64,000 bases of DNA from Vibrio sp. 05-20-BW147 (GTDB taxonomy: Bacteria; Pseudomonadota; Gammaproteobacteria; Enterobacterales; Vibrionaceae): assembly GCF_013369385.1 (NCBI RefSeq), contig NZ_SZTO01000021.1, forward strand, positions 1-64,000, in the 5' to 3' direction. A program made the position numbers and the translations under genes. Positions 15,698-24,487 of the stretch are shown one piece after another. Position 1 is the stretch's first letter; every line of letters starts with the position of its first letter. A model generated the notes under the pieces. The model did no database searches. It saw only the letters and a program-made list of their open reading frames with translations, and was not told the origin of the DNA.

Positions 15698-17335
15698 TTA
15701 GCTCGGAGACTGGACACCTGAGTTTGATGCATTGACATAGCAAACCGAGAACGGAACGTTGAGTCGATGAAACTGATTTATCCAGCGCCACTGGTTGTCT
15801 TGGAGTTTATCTCCAGGGCCTTTAACCTCAATCCATTCAAACTTTCCATCTTTAAACGCAATCAAGTCGGGCATACCATTTCGATAAAGCTTTAGGTCGC
15901 TCAACTGAACCGTAAATAGAGAGGCCAGAGTCTCGCTAGGTATATGGCTAAGAGCAAGCTGGATTAATGTTTCATCCAAACTGGGCCAATGTACAAAGGG
16001 ATTACTGATGCCTTGTTTTGCCCGGTAGGTGGTGATAAGGATTTCGGTCTGCCCACGCTTTATTTTGTCGATAGCATCAGACACCAAGTCCGCTCGCTGT
16101 TTAACAAAATCGTGATGATAGAGATCCAATGGGCGTTGTTGGTAAGCGTTGATAAAGGCACCTTCGATGGGGGCAAAAATTGCGTCCCATAGTGTCAAGC
16201 CGAGTAGGCCATTAAGTAGCGCATTCTCGGTGTAGTAGACGTACCAGCCTAACGATTCAAAGTAGGATTTCGTGGCGAGTTCAACCCGCTGTTGTGATAA
16301 GTCCAGCTCAACATAATGCTCCCGACATTTTGGTTTAGCCGTTCTGGTTGTTTTCACTCCTAGCTTTCTTTTGAGCCGTTGATCGAGTTTTTGTGCCACT
16401 TCGAGTTCTGAAACATCGATTGGAAGCGTGAGCATTTGGTTGATGATTTCAGAGAATCGATCATCTTGGCCAAGCTTATCGTAGATGCGCGCACGGCGTT
16501 CTCGGCTCGGCGTCAGCGTGGTTTGTTCAAACAGTTTGAGCGCCGTGGTGAACTCGCCAAGGCGTTCAAAATCTCGGGCAAGGTCATTAAGCAGGTGTCC
16601 GCGTTTACGGTCGACATAGGGATGTGCCACAGGGCCAGGCAGTGCTGCCAGCAGTTGTTCCAGATTCTCCTTTTGTTTTCTATCACAAAGCCAGTAACGC
16701 TTCGAAAGTCCGCTAAGGTCGATTAAGCGGTCAATCTGTTCTCGACTATCGAAGAATCGCCGCTCTTTACTTAACTGGTAAGACTCGAATTGATGCAGAC
16801 CAAGATCATCCAAAACGAATTGGCTCAGATCTTGATGGGTGTTTGCGAAAAACAACGTCAGTAGCAGGTCGATCATGTGAGCGGAGTTAAGCTTGATGAC
16901 GGTGAATGACAGCTCCTCAAACTGAGTGAAGGTGTCGTCACTTAGACAACTGACCAGTACCTCTTTCTTTTGCGTTTTGGTGAGATGAGGGTAGAGCGAA
17001 AGCAGCTCTGGCTTTGTCAGTAAGTAGAGAGCAAGCTCTTGATGAGAAAGTACAGGAGAGAGTTCGACAAACTCGCCTTGGCTGAGTATGTCTAGGGCGT
17101 GATCAATTTGGGGAATTTCAGCGTAATGCAGTTTATCACTGCGAAACCAACAGCCTTTGCGACTGTACAAACGCACCAACAGGCATTGCGCACGCTTATC
17201 AAGCTCAGTGAACGCCAAAAGCCATTGCTGTTCGTCTGTTGTCAGCAAGTCCTGATACCACTGCAGTGCGTGGCGCGTAAGCTTCAAAAAGTTCTCGAGA
17301 TAGTAATCCGGGGCGAGTTCTGCGTTGTTTTCCAT
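15698..17335 (-). CDS. FAN1-like VRR-NUC domain nuclease
   Basis: A 545-aa protein with a C-terminal VRR-NUC (PD-D/E-x-K) nuclease: GMPDLIAF (about residue 485), WIEVKGPGDKLQDNQ (about residues 503-517), giving the D...E-x-K catalytic set. The N-terminal and middle parts are helical and rich in leucine, as in FAN1 homologues, which in eukaryotes act on interstrand crosslinks and in bacteria are structure-specific nucleases. The length fits bacterial FAN1 proteins. It follows the MFS gene on the same strand behind a terminator, so it is probably transcribed alone. Its role in this bacterium is inferred from the family only. Confidence 0.82.
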   Translation of the reverse strand: MENNAELAPDYYLENFLKLTRHALQWYQDLLTTDEQQWLLAFTELDKRAQCLLVRLYSRKGCWFRSDKLHYAEIPQIDHALDILSQGEFVELSPVLSHQELALYLLTKPELLSLYPHLTKTQKKEVLVSCLSDDTFTQFEELSFTVIKLNSAHMIDLLLTLFFANTHQDLSQFVLDDLGLHQFESYQLSKERRFFDSREQIDRLIDLSGLSKRYWLCDRKQKENLEQLLAALPGPVAHPYVDRKRGHLLNDLARDFERLGEFTTALKLFEQTTLTPSRERRARIYDKLGQDDRFSEIINQMLTLPIDVSELEVAQKLDQRLKRKLGVKTTRTAKPKCREHYVELDLSQQRVELATKSYFESLGWYVYYTENALLNGLLGLTLWDAIFAPIEGAFINAYQQRPLDLYHHDFVKQRADLVSDAIDKIKRGQTEILITTYRAKQGISNPFVHWPSLDETLIQLALSHIPSETLASLFTVQLSDLKLYRNGMPDLIAFKDGKFEWIEVKGPGDKLQDNQWRWINQFHRLNVPFSVCYVNASNSGVQSPS

Positions 17336-17351
17336 AAACGACCGACCATAA

Positions 17352-17384
17352 AAAAGGCTTAACCCGTAGGTTAAGCCTTTTCAT
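17352..17384 (-). terminator. Terminator of the OFA-type MFS gene
   Basis: Arms AAAAGGCTTAACC (17352-17364) and GGTTAAGCCTTTT (17369-17381) with a 4-nt loop; on the minus strand the stem runs into a T-run. It lies 20 bp after the MFS stop and just before the FAN1-like start. Confidence 0.85.
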
Positions 17385-17402
17385 GTTCAAATCAACGCGT
17401 AA

Positions 17403-18635
17403 TTACGCCTTTTTCAGCTCTGCGACTTTCGCTTCTGAAAGTGGTTTCGTTACCAGTGCAAGCACAATACAAACGCCCATCATCACCGCTGAAATTGTGT
17501 AAGCCAAGGTGTAGCCTGTGCCGTTGGTCATAGAGAAACCAACCACTGCTGCACCAATCGCGCCACCAATACCCCATGCTGTGTAAAGCACGCCATAGTT
17601 AGTGCCGTAGTTTTTCAGACCGTAGAATTCTGCGGTTAGGGTAGGGAATACCGCAAGAAGAGTGCCGTAACCAACTGCTGCGATAGCCGTACCAATGATC
17701 AGCGTGAATTCCGATTTGAAGGTAGCGAACAATGCCATGTTGATACCTTGCAGAACACACGCTAGAAGAAGCGTACGAACGCCACCGATCTTATCTGCAA
17801 GCATACCCGCAGCGACACGGCCGCCAGAGTTAAATATGGCAAGGATGGACGCTAAGTAAACCGCGTTAGGTAGGTTTGCTTGAACGCTTGCGATGGTGGT
17901 GATGTTACCGATGATCATCAGGCCAACTGACGCTGCAAACGCGTACATGATCCAAAGAGAATAAAACTGTGGCGTTTTTAGCATTGCTTTCCACGTTAGG
18001 TCTTCAGATTTCTTCACCGCCTTAGGTGCTTGGCCTTCTTTTACTTTCGGCTCTGCTGGGGTGTAATCTGCTGGCGGGTTATTGATGGTTGCCGCTAGAG
18101 GTACCGCGATAGCAAGAACACCAACACCAAGAATCATAAAGCTGGTCTGAATGCCCATGTTGGTAATCAATGCAGAAGTCAGTGGCGCTAGGTAGATGGC
18201 TGCAAGACCAAAACCTGCTGCGATGATGCCGTTAACCATGCCTTTCTTCGATGCGTGGAACCACTTCATCGCCGATGGAGATAGACAAGCATAACCAAAA
18301 CCGATACCCGCACCAGTGATCACACCAAACGTGATGTTGAGCATCAGTGGAGAGTCAACAAAACCAGATGCAATCATACCTAGACCTGTAAGAACAGTCC
18401 CTAGGATAAGGATCATACGTGGACCCATACGGTCTTGAAGAATTCCTGCAACAAGAAGACAAATAGAGAACGTGATCGTTGCGGTTGCGTAAGGGGCAGA
18501 CGCTTCTGCAGCGCTCCAGCCTGACTCAGTCACTAGTGCTTTGTTGAATACACTCCAAGCATACAGGATGCCAAGACAAAGGTTGATACAGAATCCTGCA
18601 AGCAGGATGCGCATTGCTTTATCAATCTTGCTCAT
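17403..18635 (-). CDS. MFS transporter, oxalate/formate antiporter (OFA) family-like
   Basis: A 410-aa protein with 12 predicted membrane helices. The N-terminal LCLGILYAWSVFNKAL and the loop GRVAAGMLADKIG (motif A) are typical of OFA-family carriers, which exchange small carboxylates. I start at ATG 18635 (MSKIDKAMRIL) with GAGAA upstream; an 11-codon extension adds nothing conserved. The central loop is charged (KVKEGQAPKAVKKSED). The substrate is not determined by sequence; formate, oxalate or lactate-type acids are candidates, and formate would fit the neighbouring C1 genes. Confidence 0.85.
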   Translation of the reverse strand: MSKIDKAMRILLAGFCINLCLGILYAWSVFNKALVTESGWSAAEASAPYATATITFSICLLVAGILQDRMGPRMILILGTVLTGLGMIASGFVDSPLMLNITFGVITGAGIGFGYACLSPSAMKWFHASKKGMVNGIIAAGFGLAAIYLAPLTSALITNMGIQTSFMILGVGVLAIAVPLAATINNPPADYTPAEPKVKEGQAPKAVKKSEDLTWKAMLKTPQFYSLWIMYAFAASVGLMIIGNITTIASVQANLPNAVYLASILAIFNSGGRVAAGMLADKIGGVRTLLLACVLQGINMALFATFKSEFTLIIGTAIAAVGYGTLLAVFPTLTAEFYGLKNYGTNYGVLYTAWGIGGAIGAAVVGFSMTNGTGYTLAYTISAVMMGVCIVLALVTKPLSEAKVAELKKA

Positions 18636-19210
18636 TTTTGTTCTCAGTGTTGCTTCTGGTCGTACCAAAAGGGGGCGAATAAAAAGGTGATTAAACTCAA
18701 AATTAGTTTGCGTTTTTCAACAGATAACGCAATGAGCGCGGATTATAACCAATCCTTTTGTGATTGGAATCTCTTTTTAAGGTCAGATTTGAAAATATTT
18801 TGATACGTTAAAAAAGTGTTGTTACAGAGTTTTCCGAATTAACGCTTATTTGTGAAAATTCTGTGATCTTTGCTTGTTGGGCGCTTATCTGACGGGGCTT
18901 AGATATGCAGAAGAGAACCGATATGGTACTGAGTTCACATTGCTAAAAAAAAGACAAAATATTTTCCAATGTTAAGTGAATGTAACAATGCTTTTCTAAA
19001 TTTACACTTTACTCTCGAAATGCCGTAGACAAAGGATTCTTAAAATTCATTGTGTTAACCATATGTAAAATCAGTCTGTTCAATTAATATTTGTACACAT
19101 TTTGTACAGTTTTGACCTCTTGATCTCTGAAACTAGTTTGGCAAAATATAGCGGAAACTGAGATTGCAATATTGAAAGGATGCTTTTTAGGCTTTTATAG
19201 CGAGGTGTAT
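18636..19210. promoter_or_regulatory. 575-bp AT-rich spacer with tandem TTGTACA repeats
   Basis: No gene with a ribosome site was found. Two copies of TTGTACA start at 19091 and 19102, exactly 11 bp (one helical turn) apart, about 110 bp before the small membrane-protein gene; each contains the palindrome TGTACA. This spacing suggests cooperative binding of a dimeric regulator. The rest is AT-rich promoter-like DNA for two divergent genes. Confidence 0.45.
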
Positions 19211-19570
19211 ATGAAGATTTTCCTGATTCTACTGATATCTGTTACGGCGGGTTATGCCTCTGCTGACCACATCCACTCTTTCTTGTTTGGTCTCTATATT
19301 TCATCTCTGGCGGTAGGCAGCTGTTACTGGTTCGCATTCCGCAGCTCGCGTTTCCCTCAACTGGCGGTTTTCCTGTTGCTTTGCGGCATGCTGTCTAAGT
19401 TAGCAGTGACGGTTATCGGCGTATTTTGGGGATTGTCGCAAGATTTGATCGGTTCGCCATTCATCTTCTCGCTTTCGTATTTGTTCTTCTCAATTGTGGT
19501 GACATACCTTTGGTTCAGTTACCGCCAGAAAAAAACCAAAGCGCCAGGGCAACGACACGTAGCTGCGTAA
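19211..19570 (+). CDS. Small integral membrane protein of unknown function
   Basis: A 119-aa hydrophobic protein with about four membrane helices (near residues 3-20, 24-45, 50-74 and 84-106) and a basic cytoplasmic tail (RQKKTKAPGQRH). I use ATG 19211, with GAGGTG upstream, rather than an in-frame ATG 39 bp earlier. I do not recognise the family. It stands alone, divergent from the MFS gene and convergent with glgC, with tandem TTGTACA repeats upstream. Confidence 0.75.
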   Translation: MKIFLILLISVTAGYASADHIHSFLFGLYISSLAVGSCYWFAFRSSRFPQLAVFLLLCGMLSKLAVTVIGVFWGLSQDLIGSPFIFSLSYLFFSIVVTYLWFSYRQKKTKAPGQRHVAA

Positions 19571-19588
19571 GGCTGAATAATTTATACA

Positions 19589-19617
19589 AAAATGCCAGCG
19601 ATTTTCGCTGGCATTTT
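19589..19617. terminator. Bidirectional terminator between the small membrane gene and glgC
   Basis: Arms AAAATGCCAGCG (19589-19600) and CGCTGGCATTTT (19606-19617) with a 5-nt loop have A/T tracts on both sides, so it can serve both convergent genes. Confidence 0.85.
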
Positions 19618-19623
19618 ACATTT

Positions 19624-20838
19624 TCAGAACTGGTAACTTTCTGGAACAACCACAACACCATTATCAGAGATTTTGAAGCGTTGTGCGTCCTCTAATCGAT
19701 TCAAACCAATCTGGGTGTACGGAGGTACTTTCACATGCTTGTCGATAATGCAGTTCACTAGCTGACACCCTTCGCCAATTTCAACATCATCAAAAATGAT
19801 GCTATCAACGATCGTAGCACTGTCGTTGATTCTGACATTGGAAGAAATAATGGAATGTTGCACAGAACCTCCAGAATTGATAACCCCGTTAGCAATCATA
19901 GAGTTAATGAAGATCCCTTCATTTCCCGCTCCCGATGAAACCGTTCGTGCCGGGGGATATTGTGGTTCGTAGGTGCGGATACCCCAATCTTTTTGATATA
20001 AATTCATTGGGGGGACTGGTTCCAAAAGATCCATGTTGGCCTGATAAAATGAATCAATAGTACCTACGTCACGCCAATAGCAATCTCTATCGACACGGCC
20101 TTTGCTGCCACAAAACTTGTAGGCGTATACCGAGCCACCATCAATGAGTTTCGGAATGATGTCTTTGCCAAAATCATGCGAAGAGTCGTTGTCGTCTGCA
20201 TCTTTTACCAAGGCATTTTTCAATACATCCATACTAAAGATATAAATACCCATCGAGACGAGGCTGCGCTCAGGGTTATTGGGTATGTGTGGCGGGTTCT
20301 CCGGTTTCTCGATAAACGAGTGGACGCGATTGTTTTCCTCAATACCCATCACGCCGAATGCTTTCGCTTCCTTGCAGTTGACATCCATACATGCCACGGT
20401 CAAGGTTGCATTGTTTGCTATGTGCTCTTCAAGCATAGGAGCGTAATCCATGCGATAAATATGGTCACCAGAAAGAACAACCACATATTTCGCTTCACTC
20501 CGTTCAAGTAGCCAAAGGTTGTGAAAAATAGCATCGGCAGTACCTTCATACCATTTTCCACCTTTGCGCATCTGAGGCGGTACAGAGGTGATGTATTCCC
20601 CCAGTTCCGGATTAAATATCGACCAACCATCACGAAGATGTTTTTGTAGGGAGTGGGACTTGTATTGCGTTAAAACGAGTATTTTTCGTAAGCCTGAGTG
20701 AAGACAGTTCGTTAACGTAAAATCAATGATTCTATATTTACCGCCAAATGGAACTGCTGGCTTCGCGCGATCATCGGTCAATGGGCTGAGCCGTGATCCC
20801 ATGCCTCCGGCGAGTATCACCGTTAAGATGTCCTGCAT
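19624..20838 (-). CDS. glgC: Glucose-1-phosphate adenylyltransferase
   Basis: A 404-aa ADP-glucose pyrophosphorylase, the committed step of glycogen synthesis. The nucleotide loop ILAGGMGSRLSPLTDDRAKP opens the protein, followed by PFGGKYRIIDF, which carries the allosteric lysine, and the sugar-phosphate loop IEKPENPP. The C-terminal left-handed helix repeats end the chain. Length is slightly below the E. coli enzyme (431). It stands alone: no glgA or glgB is near, and a second glgC may exist elsewhere. The upstream region has NtrC- and sigma54-like sequences, pointing to nitrogen control. Confidence 0.96.
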   Translation of the reverse strand: MQDILTVILAGGMGSRLSPLTDDRAKPAVPFGGKYRIIDFTLTNCLHSGLRKILVLTQYKSHSLQKHLRDGWSIFNPELGEYITSVPPQMRKGGKWYEGTADAIFHNLWLLERSEAKYVVVLSGDHIYRMDYAPMLEEHIANNATLTVACMDVNCKEAKAFGVMGIEENNRVHSFIEKPENPPHIPNNPERSLVSMGIYIFSMDVLKNALVKDADDNDSSHDFGKDIIPKLIDGGSVYAYKFCGSKGRVDRDCYWRDVGTIDSFYQANMDLLEPVPPMNLYQKDWGIRTYEPQYPPARTVSSGAGNEGIFINSMIANGVINSGGSVQHSIISSNVRINDSATIVDSIIFDDVEIGEGCQLVNCIIDKHVKVPPYTQIGLNRLEDAQRFKISDNGVVVVPESYQF

Positions 20839-20861
20839 TTATGTTCTCCCTGACAATGTGC

Positions 20862-20895
20862 AATCTCATTGAGATTAGTACAAGAATTAAGCCAA
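20862..20895 (-). promoter_or_regulatory. Possible sigma54 promoter and palindrome before glgC
   Basis: On the minus strand TTGGCTTAATTCTTGTA (plus 20879-20895) keeps the GG (-24) element and TTG of the -12 element of sigma54 promoters (TGGCAC-N5-TTGCA) at the right spacing, with T in place of the final C. Just downstream is a perfect palindrome, AATCTCATTGAGATT (20862-20876). The start point would be about 30 nt before the glgC ATG. Confidence 0.35.
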
Positions 20896-20977
20896 GAGTT
20901 AAATCTTGAGAAATTCAGCACATTTCATTGGAGAATTGATTGGTGTGCACAAAAAATACGCAATTAGGTATGGGTTT

Positions 20978-20994
20978 TGCACCAGTAAAGTGCA
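20978..20994 (-). promoter_or_regulatory. NtrC-like enhancer site upstream of glgC
   Basis: On the minus strand the sequence is TGCACTTTACTGGTGCA. It closely resembles the E. coli glnA NtrC sites (GCAC-N7-GTGC form with TGGTGC on one side). It lies about 115 bp upstream of the presumed sigma54 start, a normal enhancer distance. Confidence 0.5.
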
Positions 20995-21081
20995 TAAAAG
21001 GTGGTTGGAGTTTACATTAAGCGAGAAGTGGAATGCAGGTTAAAAATAATAAAACTTTGAGATTTTTACACTGTAAATAGT

Positions 21082-21111
21082 AGCCCATCATTTGTGAAGG
21101 ATTGATGGGCT
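21082..21111 (-). terminator. Hairpin after fhs
   Basis: Arms AGCCCATCA (21082-21090) and TGATGGGCT (21103-21111) with a 12-nt loop lie 19 bp after the fhs stop. The T-run on the minus strand (ACTATTTAC) is weak. Confidence 0.6.
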
Positions 21112-21129
21112 GCTTAATCCGGAAAGTGG

Positions 21130-22878
21130 TTAGCTTAGACCGATGATATTGCCGTCTTTATCGATATCTAAGGCCATGAACGCCGGCTTATCCGGTAAGC
21201 CAGGCATGGTCATCACACTTCCTGTCAGGGCATAGACAAACCCTGCGCCGGCGCATAAACGCACTTCTCGTACTGTGATAGAGAATCCTTTTGGTGCCCC
21301 TTTGAGTGAAGAGTCGGATGAGATAGACAATGGTGTTTTGGCCATACAAACTGCCAAATGCCCAAACCCTAATTGCTGATAAAGGTCCAGTTGCTGTTCT
21401 GCTTCGGTAGTGAACTCAACTTCGCCACAACCATAGCCCTTTTTACAAACCGCGTTAATTTTTTCGCGTAGAGTTTGCTCGGGTTGATACAGCGGCATAA
21501 AGTTCACAGGCTCAGCGCACGCTTCGATCACTTCTCTGGCAACTGCTTCCATCCCTTTTCCGCCTTTGGCGAAGCCTTCGCTAATGGCGACACGCACGGT
21601 GGTGTCAAACTGATGAATCATCGATTCGAGTTGCATCAATTCTTCATTCGAGTCCTGTGGGAAACGGTTAATGGCTACCACGACAGGCAAGCCATATTTT
21701 TTTGCGTTTTCAATGTGCCACTGCAAATTACTAAAACCGGCAACCAGGGCTGGAGAGTCAACAGAAAACAGAGCGTCGGGCAGAGGCATGCCTGGTTTGA
21801 GGTCATAAAGGCCAGAATTGGCTTTTAACCCTCTTAGTGTTGCAACAAGCACCACACAATCTGGAGACTTGCCCGATGTGGAGGATTTTATGTTACACGC
21901 TTTCTCTAGCCCCATGTCAGATCCGAAACCCGCTTCGGTGACAACGTAACTGGATAGTTTTAGCGCGATTTCATCGGCGATAATTGAGGAGTTTCCATGC
22001 GCGATGTTAGCAAACGGACCAGCATGGATAAGGGTTGGGACACCTTCAAGTGTTTGCATTAACGTGGGTTTAATTGCGTCTTTTAACGTTACCGTCATCG
22101 CCCCAGCGACCTGCAACTGCTCTGCGGTGACAGGCTCACCTTGAACATTGTAAGCCAGCACGACTTGGCCAATGCGTAAGCGCATATCCTGCAGATTTTT
22201 CGAAAGCGCTAAAATCGCCATCAGTTCGGAGGCCGCTGAAATATCGAAACCTTCTTCACGCTCAAAGCCATTGATGGTCTTGCCTGCCTCATTCAAACCC
22301 ACCATAACTTTACGCAGAGCTCGGTCGTTATGGTCCATCACGCGTTTCCAAACTACGCGACTAGGATCTATTTTGAGTGCTTTTAGGCCAGTGCGAGCTT
22401 CAAAGGCTTCGTAACCTGCGCGTTGCTCATGATAAATACGAGCGTCAATGGCCGCAGCAGCCAAGTTATGAGCTGCGGTGACCGCATGAATGTCCCCGGT
22501 AAGGTGCAAATTGAGTTCGTCCATCGGTGCAACTTGCGAGTAGCCACCACCAGCAGCACCCCCTTTCACACCGAATACAGGACCCATTGATGGTTGACGA
22601 ATACAAGCCATGACTGACTGATTCAGTGCATGCAGTCCTTGAGCAAGTCCTATCGTGGTAACGGTTTTTCCTTCCCCTAATGGGGTTGGGGTGATCGCGG
22701 TGACTAAAACCAGCTTGCCATCTGCTTTGTCTCTTAGACGTTGTACGCACTTCGCTGATACTTTTGCTTTATATAAACCGTGGGTTTCGAACTCTTCAGC
22801 ACGAAGCCCCGCTTTTGTCGCTATTTCTGCTATGGCTTGAAGTGGTGTTGTACGGCAAATATCGATATCGGAAAGCAT
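21130..22878 (-). CDS. fhs: Formate-tetrahydrofolate ligase
   Basis: A 582-aa enzyme that activates formate to 10-formyl-tetrahydrofolate with ATP. The P-loop-like TPLGEGKTVTTIGLAQG (about residues 65-81) and the family motifs QPSMGPVFGVKGGAAGGGY, LHLTGDIHA and VVAINRFPQDSNEE are intact; length is slightly above the usual 555. It supplies C1 units for purines from formate, so it complements the glycine cleavage genes 14 kb away. A near-consensus PurR box starts 23 bp before the start codon, so it is very likely repressed by PurR in purine excess. fhs is absent from E. coli but common in Vibrio. Confidence 0.96.
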   Translation of the reverse strand: MLSDIDICRTTPLQAIAEIATKAGLRAEEFETHGLYKAKVSAKCVQRLRDKADGKLVLVTAITPTPLGEGKTVTTIGLAQGLHALNQSVMACIRQPSMGPVFGVKGGAAGGGYSQVAPMDELNLHLTGDIHAVTAAHNLAAAAIDARIYHEQRAGYEAFEARTGLKALKIDPSRVVWKRVMDHNDRALRKVMVGLNEAGKTINGFEREEGFDISAASELMAILALSKNLQDMRLRIGQVVLAYNVQGEPVTAEQLQVAGAMTVTLKDAIKPTLMQTLEGVPTLIHAGPFANIAHGNSSIIADEIALKLSSYVVTEAGFGSDMGLEKACNIKSSTSGKSPDCVVLVATLRGLKANSGLYDLKPGMPLPDALFSVDSPALVAGFSNLQWHIENAKKYGLPVVVAINRFPQDSNEELMQLESMIHQFDTTVRVAISEGFAKGGKGMEAVAREVIEACAEPVNFMPLYQPEQTLREKINAVCKKGYGCGEVEFTTEAEQQLDLYQQLGFGHLAVCMAKTPLSISSDSSLKGAPKGFSITVREVRLCAGAGFVYALTGSVMTMPGLPDKPAFMALDIDKDGNIIGLS

Positions 22879-22900
22879 GCAAAACCCTTATTAAACAATC

Positions 22901-22916
22901 ACGCAAACGTTTGCGC
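22901..22916. promoter_or_regulatory. PurR box in front of fhs
   Basis: ACGCAAACGTTTGCGC matches the PurR consensus ACGCAAACGTTTGCGT at 15 of 16 positions and is almost a perfect palindrome. It lies 23-38 bp upstream of the fhs ATG, in the expected operator position. Confidence 0.85.
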
Positions 22917-23017
22917 TGGCATGATACTCAAATGCTTAACTGAGTAAAGTATTATATAGTCCGAGCTGTGCTACAACGTAGTCTAATTTGATAAATATTG
23001 GTTTAGATCAAAAAGAA

Positions 23018-23043
23018 AAGGCTGCAAATTTGCAGCCTTAATA
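23018..23043 (-). terminator. Terminator of gsk
   Basis: A 22-bp perfect palindrome (arm AAGGCTGCAAA at 23018-23028) is followed on the minus strand by TTTTCTTTTT. It begins about 20 bp after the gsk stop. Confidence 0.85.
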
Positions 23044-23058
23044 GTATTTAGTACGGAA

Positions 23059-24363
23059 TTATCTATCCCAGTAAGCTTCTTCCAAGCTGTCTTCGCGCTC
23101 AGGTAATGCACGAGATAGGCGAGGGGAGTGCTGGGTCAAGACTTCATAGCTCACTCGGTTTGCATATTTACAAATTTGCGACAAGGACGAATAAGTAAGG
23201 CAAATATGCTGGTGCTTTTCTGAGTTAGGTACATTTTTAATATGGAATGCGTTTGAGGCCATATCATGCAGTAGGGCTGAAAGCGCACCATCGCCAGCGC
23301 CATTGGTATTTTTAATTTCTGCAGGGCCACCAAGGTAAGGGCCGATGTGTGAATACACTCGAATTGGGTCTTTGCAATCGCTACGACGCATCGCACGGCT
23401 AAACTCATACAAGTTAAACCCTTCAATCTCGCCTTGATAAAGATCGTGAGTGGTTTCGCGTTTTGCATCTTCGTCTGTATAGCCTGCCATGTAAAGGCCA
23501 TCAGGGCCGGCAGTACACAGTACTAAATCAACCCAATCCAATGCTTTATCAGCGGCTTTGAGAGGATCTGATTCACCTGTCAGTGCTTGACCTTCCTCTT
23601 CATTCATTGCCACAACCGTGATGTTTTCACGAATGTACTCTTGCCACCACTCAGGATTCCCTTCAATGACGTACTTTGTGCCTAAGGTCAACACAACAGG
23701 GACTTGATGCTTTTTGGCATATTCAATGGCGCGTTGCACCGCTTGAGGCATCGGATCTTCTGGCTTTCCACGCATTAAGTACGATGAAACAACCAGAGCG
23801 GCGGCTTTCTCGAAGACTTCCTCCGGAATGCTCTCTGGTGCCAGTTTATTCATGTGACCTTCGTTGATGGCGAAGGTACGCTCACCATCTTCTGAAATCA
23901 GTGTGTAACAGCGACCAATTGGCCCATCAACGGTTTGCAGGTGGTTGAGATTCATACGCGAAGATGTGCGGCATAAATAACGGTAGGCGTATGAACCAAC
24001 TTGGATGTTTTTCGACATCACACCCAGCAACACGGATTTGCTGTCGGCAAGTACCGAGTAATTGTGAAGCGTATTACCAATCGTATCACCTGGGTATTGG
24101 TGAGTGATCAAACCGCGTTCTACGAGTTCTTCATATAATGCGTCCGCTTTGCTTTCTTCAAGAACTAGCGAGTGTCCTTTGCTTAAATCATATTTTGCTA
24201 AGAATTCATCGTCCACACGAGCTTCGATATCGACAATGGTCTGGCCTACGCCAACAATGGTTGGACGGTAAAGTTTTGGTGCTACTTTGAGCTCAGAAAC
24301 AAGTGGATCTCGAGTGTTGGTAGGGAAGTAATGTTTAGATTTTCGCTGACCAGGAAACTTCAT
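23059..24363 (-). CDS. gsk: Inosine/guanosine kinase
   Basis: A 434-aa PfkB-family kinase that phosphorylates guanosine and inosine in purine salvage. The start MKFPGQRKSKHYFPT at 24363 matches E. coli Gsk, which also has 434 residues; the frame extends 19 codons upstream but the extension is not conserved. The PfkB signature NTNGAGDGALSALLHD lies near residue 355 and holds the catalytic aspartate. It follows creA on the same strand with a hairpin between them. Together with fhs and its PurR box it marks a purine-related stretch. Confidence 0.94.
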   Translation of the reverse strand: MKFPGQRKSKHYFPTNTRDPLVSELKVAPKLYRPTIVGVGQTIVDIEARVDDEFLAKYDLSKGHSLVLEESKADALYEELVERGLITHQYPGDTIGNTLHNYSVLADSKSVLLGVMSKNIQVGSYAYRYLCRTSSRMNLNHLQTVDGPIGRCYTLISEDGERTFAINEGHMNKLAPESIPEEVFEKAAALVVSSYLMRGKPEDPMPQAVQRAIEYAKKHQVPVVLTLGTKYVIEGNPEWWQEYIRENITVVAMNEEEGQALTGESDPLKAADKALDWVDLVLCTAGPDGLYMAGYTDEDAKRETTHDLYQGEIEGFNLYEFSRAMRRSDCKDPIRVYSHIGPYLGGPAEIKNTNGAGDGALSALLHDMASNAFHIKNVPNSEKHQHICLTYSSLSQICKYANRVSYEVLTQHSPRLSRALPEREDSLEEAYWDR

Positions 24364-24443
24364 ACTAGTGATTGCTTGAGGAAAAAGGAGGCGCATGATA
24401 TCACAGATTTTTTGAAACAAGGCTATTTTGTTGCTTCAAAAGC

Positions 24444-24468
24444 TGGCCGAGTAAGTTTTGCTCGGCCA
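24444..24468 (-). terminator. Hairpin after creA
   Basis: Arms TGGCCGAG (24444-24451) and CTCGGCCA (24461-24468) with a 9-nt loop lie 20 bp after the creA stop; the minus side continues GCTTTTG, a short T-run. Confidence 0.65.
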
Positions 24469-24487
24469 AGCGAAGTTCAAAAGGAAA

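Noticed and set aside
18729..18803. Short plus-strand frame (about 23 codons, starting MSADYNQSF) upstream of the small membrane gene
   Set aside because: It has no Shine-Dalgarno sequence and no feature beyond chance length.
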